DNA from: Loktanella sp. 3ANDIMAR09
Lineage (GTDB): Bacteria > Pseudomonadota > Alphaproteobacteria > Rhodobacterales > Rhodobacteraceae
Direction of reading: 5' to 3'
DNA length: 64,000 bases
NCBI RefSeq assembly: GCF_001420005.1
Contig: NZ_LJAK01000001.1
Coordinates: 310,001 to 374,000 of the forward strand
Shown here in pieces: positions 18,092 through 26,776 of this stretch. The number at the start of each line of letters is the position of its first letter. Within the stretch, counting starts at the first letter, position 1. The translations under genes and the position numbers were made by a program. The notes under the pieces were generated by a model. The model made no database searches, was not told the DNA's origin, and saw nothing but the letters and a program-made list of their open reading frames with translations.

Positions 18092-18200
18092 TTCCATCTC
18101 CTTATCGGGTGGTTGGACGCGCGACTCGGCATGCCATTCGGGCCGGACGCGCGGTAAGAGCGGGCCTTGTAGGACGGTGTTCAGGGTTTGGCAAGCGGGT

Positions 18201-18425
18201 TTAGAGGCCGAAACCCGCCAGAACCCGCATCACGACATCCGGCAAGGTTTCAAAGGTGTAGGCCCCGGGTCGCTGACGCACCGCGTATCCAATCATGACA
18301 GCGGCAAGCATGATGATCAGGGCAGGTGCGCGCGGCACCCGCCCATCAACCATCGCTGAAATGATTGCCGGGATCGACAATATCCCGAAAACGACGCCGC
18401 CCAGAAAAATCAGGTCGGTATCCAT
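18201..18425 (-). CDS. Small two-span membrane protein of unknown function
   Basis: A 74-residue protein with two predicted membrane spans ([21 protein letters not shown] and [16 protein letters not shown]), joined by a short basic loop, and a soluble tail [22 protein letters not shown] 18425 follows GAGGA. It lies between pykA and rpmI on the same strand, 36 nt after the pykA stop, so it may be co-transcribed with pykA. I do not recognise a named family, but the codon use and ribosome site support a real gene. Confidence 0.75.
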   Translation of the reverse strand: MDTDLIFLGGVVFGILSIPAIISAMVDGRVPRAPALIIMLAAVMIGYAVRQRPGAYTFETLPDVVMRVLAGFGL

Positions 18426-18461
18426 GTTTCATCCTCAATAAAATAACTGCAATGCCGCAGA

Positions 18462-19907
18462 CTATTCTGTATCGGAGCTGTGAATCAATCGTTCTTGGCA
18501 AGGGGCGACGCGCAGGATGTTCGTCGATCCCGGCGTATTGAAGGGCACACCGGCCGTGACGACGATCATGTCGTCCTCGGTTGCCATGCCTTCATGCAGC
18601 GATGCACGCACCGCTTCGATGACGGCATCCTTGAACCGGTCGACCTGACCACTCAGCACGCTGTTGATCCCCCACATCAGGCAAAGCTGACGCGCGGTGG
18701 TGATGTGATTGGTCAGCGCCAGGATCGGAACGCGTGGGCGTTCGCGCGCCACCAATGCTGCCGTGCTGCCTGTCTGCGAATAGCAACAGATCGCCTTGAT
18801 GTCGGATTTTTCCGCGATTTCGCGCGCGGCGGCCACGATACCGTCAGCAACAGAGCTGCCAGAGGTTTTGCGGCTGCTTTCGATGATTTCTGTATAGGTG
18901 GGGTCAGCCTCGACCTCGACCGCAACGTTGTCCATCGTGGTAACCGCCTCAATCGGGAACGAACCAGCGGCGGATTCCGCGGACAACATGATCGCGTCGG
19001 ACCCTTCGTAGATGGCGGTGGCGACGTCGGATACCTCTGCGCGGGTCGGCATCGGGGAATCGATCATCGATTCCAGCATCTGCGTCGCGACGATGACCGG
19101 TTTGGCGGCGGCGCGGCATTTGCGCACCAGCTGTTTCTGGATCGGCGGCACGTTCTGCACAGGCAGTTCGACCCCCAGATCGCCACGGGCGACCATGATG
19201 CCGTCGCTGACCGCAAGGATATCGTCGAAGTTTTTGACGGCAGCGGGTTTTTCGATCTTGGACAGAATCTTGGCCCGGCCTTTGCACAGTGCGCGCGCCT
19301 CTTCTACGTCAGAAGGCCGCTGGACGAACGACAGGGCCAGCCAGTCAACGCCCAGATCGCAGACGAATTCCAGATCCTTGCGGTCCTTGTCCGACAGCGC
19401 GGCCAGTGGCAGGACCACGTCAGGCACGTTTACGCCCTTGCGGTTGGAAATCATGCCGCCAACCAGAACCTCGGTATCAGCGAAATCGCGGCCACAGTCT
19501 TTGACCCGCAGCTTGATCTTGCCATCGTTGACCAGCAGGTGGCTACCGGGTTCCAGCGCGTCAAAGATTTCCTTGTGCGGCAGCTTTACGCGTGTCGCAT
19601 CGCCGTCCTCATCCTTGAGGTCCAGACGGAAGGATGCGCCGACCTCCAGCATTTCTTCGCCATTGGCAAAAACGCCAACCCGCAGTTTCGGACCCTGAAG
19701 GTCAGCGAGGATACCGATGGGGGAACCCATGTCCTTTTCGATCTTGCGGATCGTGGCATGGCGCACGCGGATCTCGTCGTGGCTGCCGTGCGACATGTTC
19801 AGGCGGAACACGTCGGCACCGGCCTCGTGCAGCTTGCGGATCATTTCATAGTCGTCCGACGCGGGCCCGAGGGTGGCGACGATCTTGACGTTGCGATTAC
19901 GTTTCAT
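18462..19907 (-). CDS. pyk: Pyruvate kinase
   Basis: A 481-residue pyruvate kinase producing pyruvate and ATP from phosphoenolpyruvate and ADP. Landmarks in order: KIVATLGPAS, VFRLNMSHG, ILADLQGPKLR, B-domain, KILSKIEKPAAVKNFDDI with the catalytic Lys, GIMVARGDLGVELP, VIVATQMLESMIDSPMPTRAEVSD and the C-terminal regulatory domain ending in TNILRVAPC. The start MKRNRNVKIV at 19907 follows AAGGA; a long upstream open frame antisense to the amidohydrolase gene is not credible as an extension. It is divergent from the N-formylglutamate amidohydrolase gene. Confidence 0.96.
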   Translation of the reverse strand: MKRNRNVKIVATLGPASDDYEMIRKLHEAGADVFRLNMSHGSHDEIRVRHATIRKIEKDMGSPIGILADLQGPKLRVGVFANGEEMLEVGASFRLDLKDEDGDATRVKLPHKEIFDALEPGSHLLVNDGKIKLRVKDCGRDFADTEVLVGGMISNRKGVNVPDVVLPLAALSDKDRKDLEFVCDLGVDWLALSFVQRPSDVEEARALCKGRAKILSKIEKPAAVKNFDDILAVSDGIMVARGDLGVELPVQNVPPIQKQLVRKCRAAAKPVIVATQMLESMIDSPMPTRAEVSDVATAIYEGSDAIMLSAESAAGSFPIEAVTTMDNVAVEVEADPTYTEIIESSRKTSGSSVADGIVAAAREIAEKSDIKAICCYSQTGSTAALVARERPRVPILALTNHITTARQLCLMWGINSVLSGQVDRFKDAVIEAVRASLHEGMATEDDMIVVTAGVPFNTPGSTNILRVAPCQERLIHSSDTE

Positions 19908-20021
19908 GTGTTGGTCCTTTTCACCGGCGGTGAGACGGGCGTTAGCGGTAACGCACCAGTTGGGGCGGTTATTGCGCAATTCCCTTCGCGCTACAACTAG
20001 ACTAGGTGGGGTGACGAAAAA

Positions 20022-20771
20022 ATGACGGTGCACATGACACAAGAATCCTACGAAATCGTCGGTGCGGACCGGCCCGGACGCTGGATCGTGACCTGCGACC
20101 ACGCAACCAATATTGTCCCCGACTGGATCAATGGCGGTGACCTGGGGCTGCCAGCGGCGGATATGAACCGGCATATCGCCTATGATATCGGGGCCGAGGG
20201 TGTCGCAAACGGGTTGGCGGCCGCGCTGGACAGTCCGATGATCGCCACACGGTTTTCGCGACTGGTGATCGACCCCAACCGGGGTGAACAGGACCCCACG
20301 CTGCTGATGCGGCTGTATGACGGCACGGTTATCCCGGCCAACCGTGCAGCGGACAGCGCCGATCTGACCCAGCGGCTGGAACGGCTCTATCGGCCCTATC
20401 ATGCGGCGGTCGCAGATCTGGTCAGTCAGCGCGACAATCCGGTGTTCTGCGCCATCCATAGCTTTACGCCACAGCTCAAGGGGCGCGCGCCGCGACCTTG
20501 GGAAGTTGCGATCCTTTATGCCGATGATGCGCGGTTGGCAGCCCCATTGGTGCAGGCCTGCCGTGATGCCGGTTGGGTCACCGGCGACAACCAGCCCTAT
20601 TCGGGCAATCTGCCGGGCGACAGCGTGGATCGCCATGCGCACCAGCATGGCATTCCCAACATTCTGATCGAGTTGCGGCACGATCTGATTGCCACGCCGC
20701 AGGATCAGGCGTTGTGGGCCGGACGCCTCGCCCCCATCTTGGAACAGGTATTGGCCGACACCGGCCTATGA
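20022..20771 (+). CDS. N-formylglutamate amidohydrolase family protein
   Basis: A 249-residue protein of the FGase family, metal-dependent amidohydrolases that release formate or similar groups from N-acyl amino acids. Seen: WIVTCDHATNIVPDW near the start with the Asp-His metal-binding pair, FSRLVIDPNR, AIHSFTPQLKG, and HQHGIPNILIELRHDLI. Stand-alone copies without hut genes are common in Rhodobacteraceae, so histidine breakdown is not implied. ATG 20022 has GGGGTG upstream; ATG 20034 is possible. The DUF1244 gene follows after 14 nt, forming a two-gene unit closed by a terminator. Confidence 0.85.
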   Translation: MTVHMTQESYEIVGADRPGRWIVTCDHATNIVPDWINGGDLGLPAADMNRHIAYDIGAEGVANGLAAALDSPMIATRFSRLVIDPNRGEQDPTLLMRLYDGTVIPANRAADSADLTQRLERLYRPYHAAVADLVSQRDNPVFCAIHSFTPQLKGRAPRPWEVAILYADDARLAAPLVQACRDAGWVTGDNQPYSGNLPGDSVDRHAHQHGIPNILIELRHDLIATPQDQALWAGRLAPILEQVLADTGL

Positions 20772-20785
20772 CAGGAGGATCGACG

Positions 20786-21082
20786 ATGGATGACGCAACC
20801 CGCACTGAAATCGAAGCGGCTGCCTTTCGGCGGTTGCAGCAGCACCTGATGCAGGACCGGCCAGACGCGCAGAATATCGACATGATGAATCTGGCGGGAT
20901 TTTGCCGCAACTGCCTGTCCCGCTGGTATCAGGAGGCCGCGAACGAGCGGGGTATCCCGATGACCAAGGAAGAAGGCCGCGAGGCGTTCTACGGGATGCC
21001 GTTCGATGAATGGAAAGCGAAACACCAGACAGAGGCAAGCCCGGCGGCGCAGGCAGCCTTTGCAGACAGCCACAAGGACTGA
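20786..21082 (+). CDS. DUF1244 family protein
   Basis: A 98-residue soluble protein with the signature of DUF1244: EAAAFRRLQQHLMQDRPDAQNIDMMNLAGFCRNCLSRWY is the conserved core, including a CxxC pair, followed by GMPFDEWKAKHQ. The role of this family is unknown; it is widespread in Proteobacteria and often stands near FGase-type hydrolases. The ribosome site AGGAGG at 20773-20778 supports ATG 20786. The Ala-rich tail is probably disordered. Confidence 0.9.
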   Translation: MDDATRTEIEAAAFRRLQQHLMQDRPDAQNIDMMNLAGFCRNCLSRWYQEAANERGIPMTKEEGREAFYGMPFDEWKAKHQTEASPAAQAAFADSHKD

Positions 21083-21087
21083 ACGTG

Positions 21088-21118
21088 AAAAGGGCGGCCA
21101 CCGGGGCCGCCCTTTTTT
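21088..21118 (+). terminator. Terminator after the DUF1244 gene
   Basis: A perfect 12-bp stem (AAAAGGGCGGCC at 21088-21099, GGCCGCCCTTTT at 21105-21116), a 5-nt loop and six Ts at 21113-21118. Confidence 0.88.
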
Positions 21119-21134
21119 CGCGATGGTCGGGGGA

Positions 21135-21269
21135 TCAGTCCTTGGACTTGTCCGCGCCCTCTTCGTTCTTCAGCTCGTGATGAACCGCCTCTTCGGGGCG
21201 TTCCTTCTGACGTTCGGTTGCCTCGACGGCCTTGTTGTCACCGGTCAGGTTGCTGTTCGTCGCACTCAT
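21135..21269 (-). CDS. 44-residue acidic/charged small protein
   Basis: A short open frame of 44 codons running from ATG 21269 to TGA 21135, preceded by GAGGAGA on the minus strand at a normal distance. The product is very hydrophilic: MSATNSNLTGDNKAVEATER at the start, and Glu/Lys-rich to the end (EEGADKSKD), with no membrane segment. It is probably disordered. Nothing in the sequence gives a function. The strong ribosome site and isolated position between two terminated units are the reasons to call it. Confidence 0.6.
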   Translation of the reverse strand: MSATNSNLTGDNKAVEATERQKERPEEAVHHELKNEEGADKSKD

Positions 21270-21480
21270 GTCATTCTCCTCTTGGTGTTCGTTAGCTCAA
21301 CGCGGGGGAACGGTTCAGGGTTCCATATTGGTCGGAAACGGACCGGCAGGCGGTCGGCATGACCGGTATTGCGGCCACATCCAGGGCCCGTGACAGGATG
21401 ACGACATCGGACATGCGTCAACGACGGACGATTGTCCGCTGCGACATGCCATGGTGCGACTGCTTGCAAATTTTGTGATC

Positions 21481-21557
21481 TGGTCGGGCTGAGAGGATTC
21501 GAACCTCCGACCCCCTGCTCCCGAAGCAGGTGCGCTACCAGGCTGCGCTACAGCCCG
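21481..21557 (-). tRNA. tRNA-Pro (CGG anticodon)
   Basis: A 77-nt cloverleaf on the minus strand: acceptor CGGGCTG / CAGCCCG, D-arm AGCGCAGCCTGGTAGCGC, anticodon stem CCTGC / GCAGG with loop TTCGGGA (anticodon CGG, reading CCG), T-arm GGAGGTTCGAATCCTCT, discriminator A and encoded CCA at 21483-21481. Confidence 0.97.
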
Positions 21558-21599
21558 ACCGTGGCGGCGTCGTAAACCCGCCACGGCCGTTTGACAAGA

Positions 21600-22658
21600 C
21601 TATTCCGTGTCCTTGCGCCGCGGTTCCGCCACGGGCGGAACACGGCCCGGCAATCCACGCAGATGGGGTTTGGGGCGGGCCGAGGGTGCATTGGGCGGCA
21701 CCACGCGCGGGGAATCCTGATGCGGTTCCATTTCGCGCGGGCGCGGGCGCAGGAATGTGCCCGTCTCGAACCGCAGGCGCATCCGCAGGTTCGGTGTGCC
21801 ACTGTTGTCAGACCGGCTTTCGCGCAGGACGATGTACAGGCCACTGGCGATGATGATCGCCGCACCTAGAACGGTGCCGCCATCCGGCACCTCGTCAAAG
21901 AACAGCGCACCGAAAATCGCGGCCCAGATGATCTGGCTATACTGCATGGGGGCGACAATCACGGCCTCGCCTTGCTTGTAGGCACCGATCACCAGCAGGC
22001 CGGCGACAAAGGCAAAGGCGGAAATCACGAACAACATGCCCATATGTTCGACCGGCATCGGTTCATAGACGAACCCGAGCGCGGCCCCCATGACGACAAA
22101 GTTGCCCGCCATCGGATACAGCATCAACACGACGGGGCGTTCGTCTGCCCCGATCTTGCGCACGATCAGACCTGTCAGCGCGGCCCCGAATGCCCCCAGC
22201 AATGCGGCGGCGTGACCCAGTTCCAGCGTCGTGCTGCCGGGCCGCAGCACCACCATCACACCGGCAAGGCCCACCAGAACCGCCATCCAGCGGCGCAGGC
22301 GCACCTGTTCGCCCAGGATCGGAATCGCTAGAATGGTGATCAGCAGCGGCGTGGCGAACAGGATCGCATAGACCTGTGCCAGCGGCAGCACGGAAAAGGC
22401 GTAGAACACGCAAAACCCGGTGACGACGGCAGCCACGGTCCGCAGGGCCATCCAGTAGGGGTGTTTTGGCAAAAGCGTGCCGGGTGTGGCGTCCTGCATC
22501 AGCTGAAAGGTCGCCAGCGGGAACGACAAAAGCACCGAAAAGAACACGATCTGGATCGGCGAATAATCCGCTCCAAGGATCTTGATGAAAACATCGTGCG
22601 TGGAAAAGATCGCATAGGCTGCCAGCGCCAGCAGCGCGCCTTTTGCATTCGGTGCCAT
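21600..22658 (-). CDS. DMT superfamily (EamA) transporter
   Basis: A 352-residue protein with ten membrane segments in two EamA repeats: the first from ALLALAAYAIFSTHDVFIKIL, the second from AAALLGAFGAALTGLIVRKIG to TVLGAAIIIASGLYIVL. It resembles the RarD/RhaT-like drug/metabolite exporters; the substrate is unknown. The last 60 residues (from about SRSDNSGTP) are hydrophilic, Pro/Arg-rich and probably cytoplasmic and disordered. I chose ATG 22658 (MAPNAKG) with AGGA upstream. tRNA-Pro lies 43 nt downstream on the same strand. Confidence 0.85.
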   Translation of the reverse strand: MAPNAKGALLALAAYAIFSTHDVFIKILGADYSPIQIVFFSVLLSFPLATFQLMQDATPGTLLPKHPYWMALRTVAAVVTGFCVFYAFSVLPLAQVYAILFATPLLITILAIPILGEQVRLRRWMAVLVGLAGVMVVLRPGSTTLELGHAAALLGAFGAALTGLIVRKIGADERPVVLMLYPMAGNFVVMGAALGFVYEPMPVEHMGMLFVISAFAFVAGLLVIGAYKQGEAVIVAPMQYSQIIWAAIFGALFFDEVPDGGTVLGAAIIIASGLYIVLRESRSDNSGTPNLRMRLRFETGTFLRPRPREMEPHQDSPRVVPPNAPSARPKPHLRGLPGRVPPVAEPRRKDTE

Positions 22659-22803
22659 GATAATGTCCTGCCTTGGAAAAGCGTCAGTTCGACGGATGCG
22701 CGTTGATTTAACGCGCGTCAAGTCCCGAGGCCGATCCGCGACAGCCTGTTTTTCGGCTGCTCATTTACGCGCCAGCCGGGGCCGCCTGCGCTGCCACGGG
22801 CGC

Positions 22804-22838
22804 AAAAAAGGATGGCCCCGCTGCAAGAGCGGAGCCAT
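22804..22838 (-). terminator. Terminator of leuB
   Basis: An 11-bp stem with one G-T pair (22812-22822 with 22828-22838), loop of five, then six Ts on the minus strand (22809-22804), 19 nt beyond the leuB stop. Confidence 0.85.
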
Positions 22839-22856
22839 TCTGATCGTTGGTCTGAA

Positions 22857-23963
22857 TTACAGGCTGGCGTCGAGCGCGGCCAGAATCCGGTCACCCATCT
22901 GTGTGGTGCTGATGGGCGAACCGCCCTCCGGGCCCAGCAGATCGGCGGTGCGTGCACCGTCGGCCAGCACGGTCTCGACCGCTGCTTCGAGGCGGTCGGC
23001 CTCTGCGCCCGCATCAAAGCTGTAGCGCAGCGCCATGGCGAACGACAGGATGCAGGCGATGGGGTTGGCCTTGCCCTGACCTGCGATGTCGGGGGCGGAA
23101 CCGTGCACCGGTTCGTACAACGCCTTGGGGCGGCCGTTCGCCATGGGCAGACCCAGAGAGGCAGAGGGCAACATGCCCAGCGAACCGGTCAGCATGGCGG
23201 CTGCGTCCGACAGCAGGTCGCCGAACAGGTTGTCCGTGACGATCACGTCGAACTGCTTGGGGTTGCGCACCAGCTGCATGGCCCCGTTGTCGGCATACAT
23301 GTGCGACAGTTCCACGTCGCTGTATTCTTTTTCGTGGACTTCGGTCACGACCTGACGCCACAGCACGCCGGATTCCATCACGTTGGCCTTTTCCATCGAA
23401 CAGACCTTGTTGCCGCGACGGCGGGCCAGCTCGAACGCGGACCGCGCGACGCGGGCGATTTCGGATTCCGTGTAACGCTGGGTGTTGATGCCGACGCGCT
23501 CGTTGCCTTCGGTGTGGATGCCGCGCGGTTCGCCGAAATAGACACCAGAGGTCAGTTCGCGGACGATCATGATGTCGAGACCGGCGACGATATCACGCTT
23601 GAGCGACGAGAAATCCGCCAGCGCATCGAAACACTGCGCGGGGCGCAGGTTGGAAAACAGGTCCATTTCCTTGCGCAGGCGCAGCAGGCCGCGTTCGGGC
23701 TTCAGGCTGAAATCCAGATCGTCGTATTGCGGGCCACCAACGGCACCCAGCAGAACGGCGTCGACCTCTTGGGCGCGCGCCATCGTGTCGTCGTGCAGCG
23801 GTGTGCCGTGCTTGTCATAGGCGCAACCGCCGACCAGGTCCTCGGACACATCAAAGGGCATGTCGCGCTTGTCGCCATACCAGGTGATGATGCGTTTCAC
23901 CTCGTCCATGACTTCGGGGCCGATGCCGTCACCGGCAAGGATCAAGAGAGAGGGGTTCGACAT
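22857..23963 (-). CDS. leuB: 3-isopropylmalate dehydrogenase
   Basis: A 368-residue LeuB that oxidatively decarboxylates 3-isopropylmalate in leucine synthesis. Landmarks: [75 protein letters not shown], VDxxx-like [20 protein letters not shown] and [16 protein letters not shown]. Together with leuC and leuD upstream on the same strand it forms the leucine block, interrupted by a membrane protein and an EEP-family protein. The start at ATG 23963 is clear, and the gene ends in its own terminator. Confidence 0.98.
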   Translation of the reverse strand: MSNPSLLILAGDGIGPEVMDEVKRIITWYGDKRDMPFDVSEDLVGGCAYDKHGTPLHDDTMARAQEVDAVLLGAVGGPQYDDLDFSLKPERGLLRLRKEMDLFSNLRPAQCFDALADFSSLKRDIVAGLDIMIVRELTSGVYFGEPRGIHTEGNERVGINTQRYTESEIARVARSAFELARRRGNKVCSMEKANVMESGVLWRQVVTEVHEKEYSDVELSHMYADNGAMQLVRNPKQFDVIVTDNLFGDLLSDAAAMLTGSLGMLPSASLGLPMANGRPKALYEPVHGSAPDIAGQGKANPIACILSFAMALRYSFDAGAEADRLEAAVETVLADGARTADLLGPEGGSPISTTQMGDRILAALDASL

Positions 23964-24026
23964 GTCAGCGGTCCTTGTGACTAAAGGTTTGGGCGTGGCG
24001 TAAACCCAAGGACCGCCGGGATCAAG

Positions 24027-25169
24027 TCAGCGTGCAATATCCACCCAGACCATCCGGTGCGGTCCGGCGACCGCGATAGCCTGGGCAAGGGGATCATCGC
24101 CCGCAGGCCAGACGACGCCCGCACCTGTTACCGACCAGGTCACGGCGGGCAGAACATAGGACACGCGCAGATTGCCGGGGCCGTCATCTGGCCAGTCGGC
24201 GGTGTCCAGCGCGGGATCGCCGGCATGGTCCGGGTCGGCTGCTGCCAGCCCACCGGGACTGTCCGGTGCGGGGTCGATGATGCGCGGATCGGCCAGAAAG
24301 GTCTGCATCGCCGCGCGATACCCGGCCCCGTCAGCGGGGTCGAGGTTGGCATTGCCGAGGATGATGAAATCCTGCGGTGCATCGTGATCGAGGATATGGG
24401 TCCATAACCGCAACTCGTCCCGGTTGCGCAGGCCGTTGCGATCCTCGGGCCCGTCGAAAACGGGCGGTGTCGCGCTGTAGGTCATCAATGTCACAGGCCC
24501 GCCGGGTGCTGCGATCGGCACGATCCAGTGACCTGTCGAGGACAGGCGCTGCACGGCCATGATGTCTGCTGACCCCAGCGGCCCCTCGGGCAGGGTCGCC
24601 CCCGGCAGGTCGCGCCACAGCATCGCGGACAGGTCCTGCACATCATCTGCGATGATCGGATACCGCGACAGGATCGCAAGACCGCTGTCACCCGGAAACC
24701 GGCCATAGCCCTGCGCGTCGCGCGCCTCGCCCAATGTGCTGTTCCCATCAAGGTCCAGACCCGTCGGCAGGCCCGTATTGGGTGCAAGAGCAAAGCCATG
24801 CGGATAATTCAGGCGCCGGGCGAGTGCCGCGAGCGTCAGACCGTCGTGGTCGTGGTCGACGTCCGTCAGCAGCAGAATATCGGCATTCGTGTCCAGCACG
24901 ATGGCAGAAACCGCATCAATCTGGGGGTCGTCGCGTCCCAGATCGCGCAGCAGCAACCCCGGCCCGTCGCGGCCCAAGGGGGCGGCAAAGGTGGCGATGC
25001 GCAGTGGTTCCGACTGGGCAGCCGTGGCCGCCAGCCACAGGATCAGACCGGCAGCAAACCGTTGGCAGCAGCGGCGGCGTATGCGCGTTTGCGCTGGGCA
25101 TGGATCATCTGCGCCACGCGCGACAACGCGATCCCGCGCATCAACAAACTCGAAGGCAAGAATGCCCAT
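24027..25169 (-). CDS. Endonuclease/exonuclease/phosphatase family protein, start uncertain
   Basis: An exported-looking EEP-fold protein. Motifs: LRIATFAAPLGRDGPG at the start of the fold, ADILLLTDVDHD in place of the usual LQE, AILSRYPI, DFIILGNANLDPADG (the usual D-x-N) and a final GPHRMVWVDI where most members have SDH. These changes leave enzymatic activity doubtful. A signal-like stretch (FAAGLILWLAATAAQSEP) lies just after the stop of the upstream gene, but no ATG, GTG or TTG is in frame next to it; the only standard start is ATG 25169, 127 nt inside the upstream gene. The true start could be a rare codon near 25080. Confidence 0.7.
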   Translation of the reverse strand: MGILAFEFVDARDRVVARGADDPCPAQTRIRRRCCQRFAAGLILWLAATAAQSEPLRIATFAAPLGRDGPGLLLRDLGRDDPQIDAVSAIVLDTNADILLLTDVDHDHDGLTLAALARRLNYPHGFALAPNTGLPTGLDLDGNSTLGEARDAQGYGRFPGDSGLAILSRYPIIADDVQDLSAMLWRDLPGATLPEGPLGSADIMAVQRLSSTGHWIVPIAAPGGPVTLMTYSATPPVFDGPEDRNGLRNRDELRLWTHILDHDAPQDFIILGNANLDPADGAGYRAAMQTFLADPRIIDPAPDSPGGLAAADPDHAGDPALDTADWPDDGPGNLRVSYVLPAVTWSVTGAGVVWPAGDDPLAQAIAVAGPHRMVWVDIAR

Positions 25170-25882
25170 GCGGCCACCATCCAGATCAGGGTCTGCGGAT
25201 CGTTCAGCGCGATCGGTGTGGCATAGATCGTGATCAGCTTGCCAATCGCCGGGATCAGGAATGGCAGCAGAAAGCCTAAGATAAGGTTAATCTGGCTGTC
25301 GCGGTTCAGGCGCACCACGACATCATCGCCTGCGGTCGGGTCGAACATTGGCAGATTGATCCAGACGTTGAAACTGTCGGTCCGCCGCGGCCAGCGTTTC
25401 ACGCGCAGCATTACGATGAACGTCGCAATGGACAGCAGCGACACAACATAGGCCAGACCTGCGGCGACGCGCAGTGTTTCCATGACATGGGCGGGCGTGT
25501 CGTCCGTCATCATCAGCTGGATCAGGCGCACGGGCGAAAACGGCACGTCCATGGCGTTGCCGACCTGTTGTCCGATGACTTGCAACAGCATTGTCAGGGT
25601 CGAGGGTGCCTCTGCGCCGCGCATGATCAGCGACAGGGTCAGAACGGTTACGAACAATGCGGCAAAACGCAAACGGTTGAATGGGGGCGCGCTGCGGAAT
25701 TCGATAAAGCTGGGGCTGGCGGAACTGTATTCGACGACCGTGAAAATCGCGGCAAAGATGGCGACGAGGGCGACAATAGCCGAATTGCCACCTGCGGGCT
25801 GCGGTAGAAACAGCGTCGGCGTCGCAATCAGCGCCAATACGCACAAAGCGCGCGCGCACGCCTTTAGCAGGGTCGTGTTCAT
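25043..25882 (-). CDS. Multi-span membrane protein of unknown function
   Basis: A 279-residue protein with about six membrane segments: ACARALCVLALIATPTLFLP, SAIVALVAIFAAIFTVVEYS, LRFAALFVTVLTLSLIMRG, VAAGLAYVVSLLSIATFIVML, INLILGFLLPFLIPAIGKLI and TLIWMVAAWAFLPSSLLMRGI. I do not recognise a family; similar proteins occupy the place between leuD and the EEP-family gene in relatives. ATG 25882 has AAGGA about ten nt upstream. An alternative ATG at 25975, with a better-spaced AAAGGGG, would add 31 basic residues. The EEP-family frame overlaps its 3' end. Confidence 0.75.
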   Translation of the reverse strand: MNTTLLKACARALCVLALIATPTLFLPQPAGGNSAIVALVAIFAAIFTVVEYSSASPSFIEFRSAPPFNRLRFAALFVTVLTLSLIMRGAEAPSTLTMLLQVIGQQVGNAMDVPFSPVRLIQLMMTDDTPAHVMETLRVAAGLAYVVSLLSIATFIVMLRVKRWPRRTDSFNVWINLPMFDPTAGDDVVVRLNRDSQINLILGFLLPFLIPAIGKLITIYATPIALNDPQTLIWMVAAWAFLPSSLLMRGIALSRVAQMIHAQRKRAYAAAAANGLLPV

Positions 25883-26106
25883 CGACTGCTCGTCCTTGTT
25901 ACGGCCAGGGGCGATACGATGCCGACCCTTTGTTCCGTTTCCCGCAAATGTGGCGGGCTGCCTCTTGATTGCCATAATTCTGCCCCTTTCATCCCGGTCG
26001 CACAAGCGCCTGAGAAATATGAGGAAAGCCGTTGACCATTTTGGGGCAGGGGTGGTGCGGCTTTGCAACCCTTTTATGGCGCTCGCGCGTCAGCCTTGGG
26101 TGTGAC

Positions 26107-26141
26107 CACAAAATAATGGGGCCAGCTTGCGCCAGCCCCAT
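26107..26141 (-). terminator. Terminator of leuC-leuD
   Basis: A stem with outer pairs ATGGGGC / GCCCCAT (26116-26122 with 26135-26141) and an inner four-pair continuation around GCAA, followed on the minus strand by TATTTTGT. It lies 30 nt past the leuD stop. Confidence 0.75.
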
Positions 26142-26170
26142 ACAGACAGTTTTAACGAAACAGTTTGTGT

Positions 26171-26776
26171 TCAGACCCAGGGCCGCGACGTGGCGGCTTG
26201 TTCCTCGAACGCCTTGATGGACGCGGCCTTTTCCATGGTCAGGCCGATGTCATCCAGACCGTTCATCAGGCAATGCTTCTTGAAGCTGTCGACCTCGAAG
26301 GTGAACACATCGCCGTCGGACGACGTGATGGTCTGCGCCTCCAGGTCGATTTCGATCCGGGCGTTCGACCCTTTTTCGGCGTCTTTCATCAACACGTCGA
26401 CCTGTTCCTGTGGCAGGACCACGGGCAGGATGCCGTTCTTGAAGCAGTTGCTGTAAAAGATATCCGCGTAGCTGGGCGCGATGATGCAGCGGATGCCGAA
26501 ATCCTTGATCGCCCAGGGTGCGTGTTCACGTGACGAACCACAGCCAAAGTTGTCGCCCGCCACAAGAATTTCGGCGTTGCGATACTGCGGTTTGTTCAGC
26601 ACGAAATCGGGGATTTCGTCGCCGTTGTCGTCATAGCGCATCTCGTCGAACAGGTTCACGCCCAGACCCGACCGCTTGATGGTCTTGAGGAACTGCTTGG
26701 GGATGATCATGTCGGTGTCGATGTTCACCAACGGCATGGGTGCGGCAATCCCGCTGAGTTTGTCGAACTTGTCCAT
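26171..26776 (-). CDS. leuD: 3-isopropylmalate dehydratase, small subunit
   Basis: A 201-residue LeuD, partner of LeuC in isomerising 2- to 3-isopropylmalate. Seen: [18 protein letters not shown] near the start, [49 protein letters not shown] in the middle (the swivelling-domain signature) and a C-terminal [15 protein letters not shown]. The ATG overlaps the leuC stop by one nucleotide (TAATG), so the subunits are translationally coupled. Confidence 0.98.
   Translation of the reverse strand: MDKFDKLSGIAAPMPLVNIDTDMIIPKQFLKTIKRSGLGVNLFDEMRYDDNGDEIPDFVLNKPQYRNAEILVAGDNFGCGSSREHAPWAIKDFGIRCIIAPSYADIFYSNCFKNGILPVVLPQEQVDVLMKDAEKGSNARIEIDLEAQTITSSDGDVFTFEVDSFKKHCLMNGLDDIGLTMEKAASIKAFEEQAATSRPWV

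Noticed and set aside
19908-20681. Upstream extension of pyruvate kinase on the minus strand
   Set aside because: Antisense to the N-formylglutamate amidohydrolase; MKRNRNVKIV with AAGGA is the normal start.
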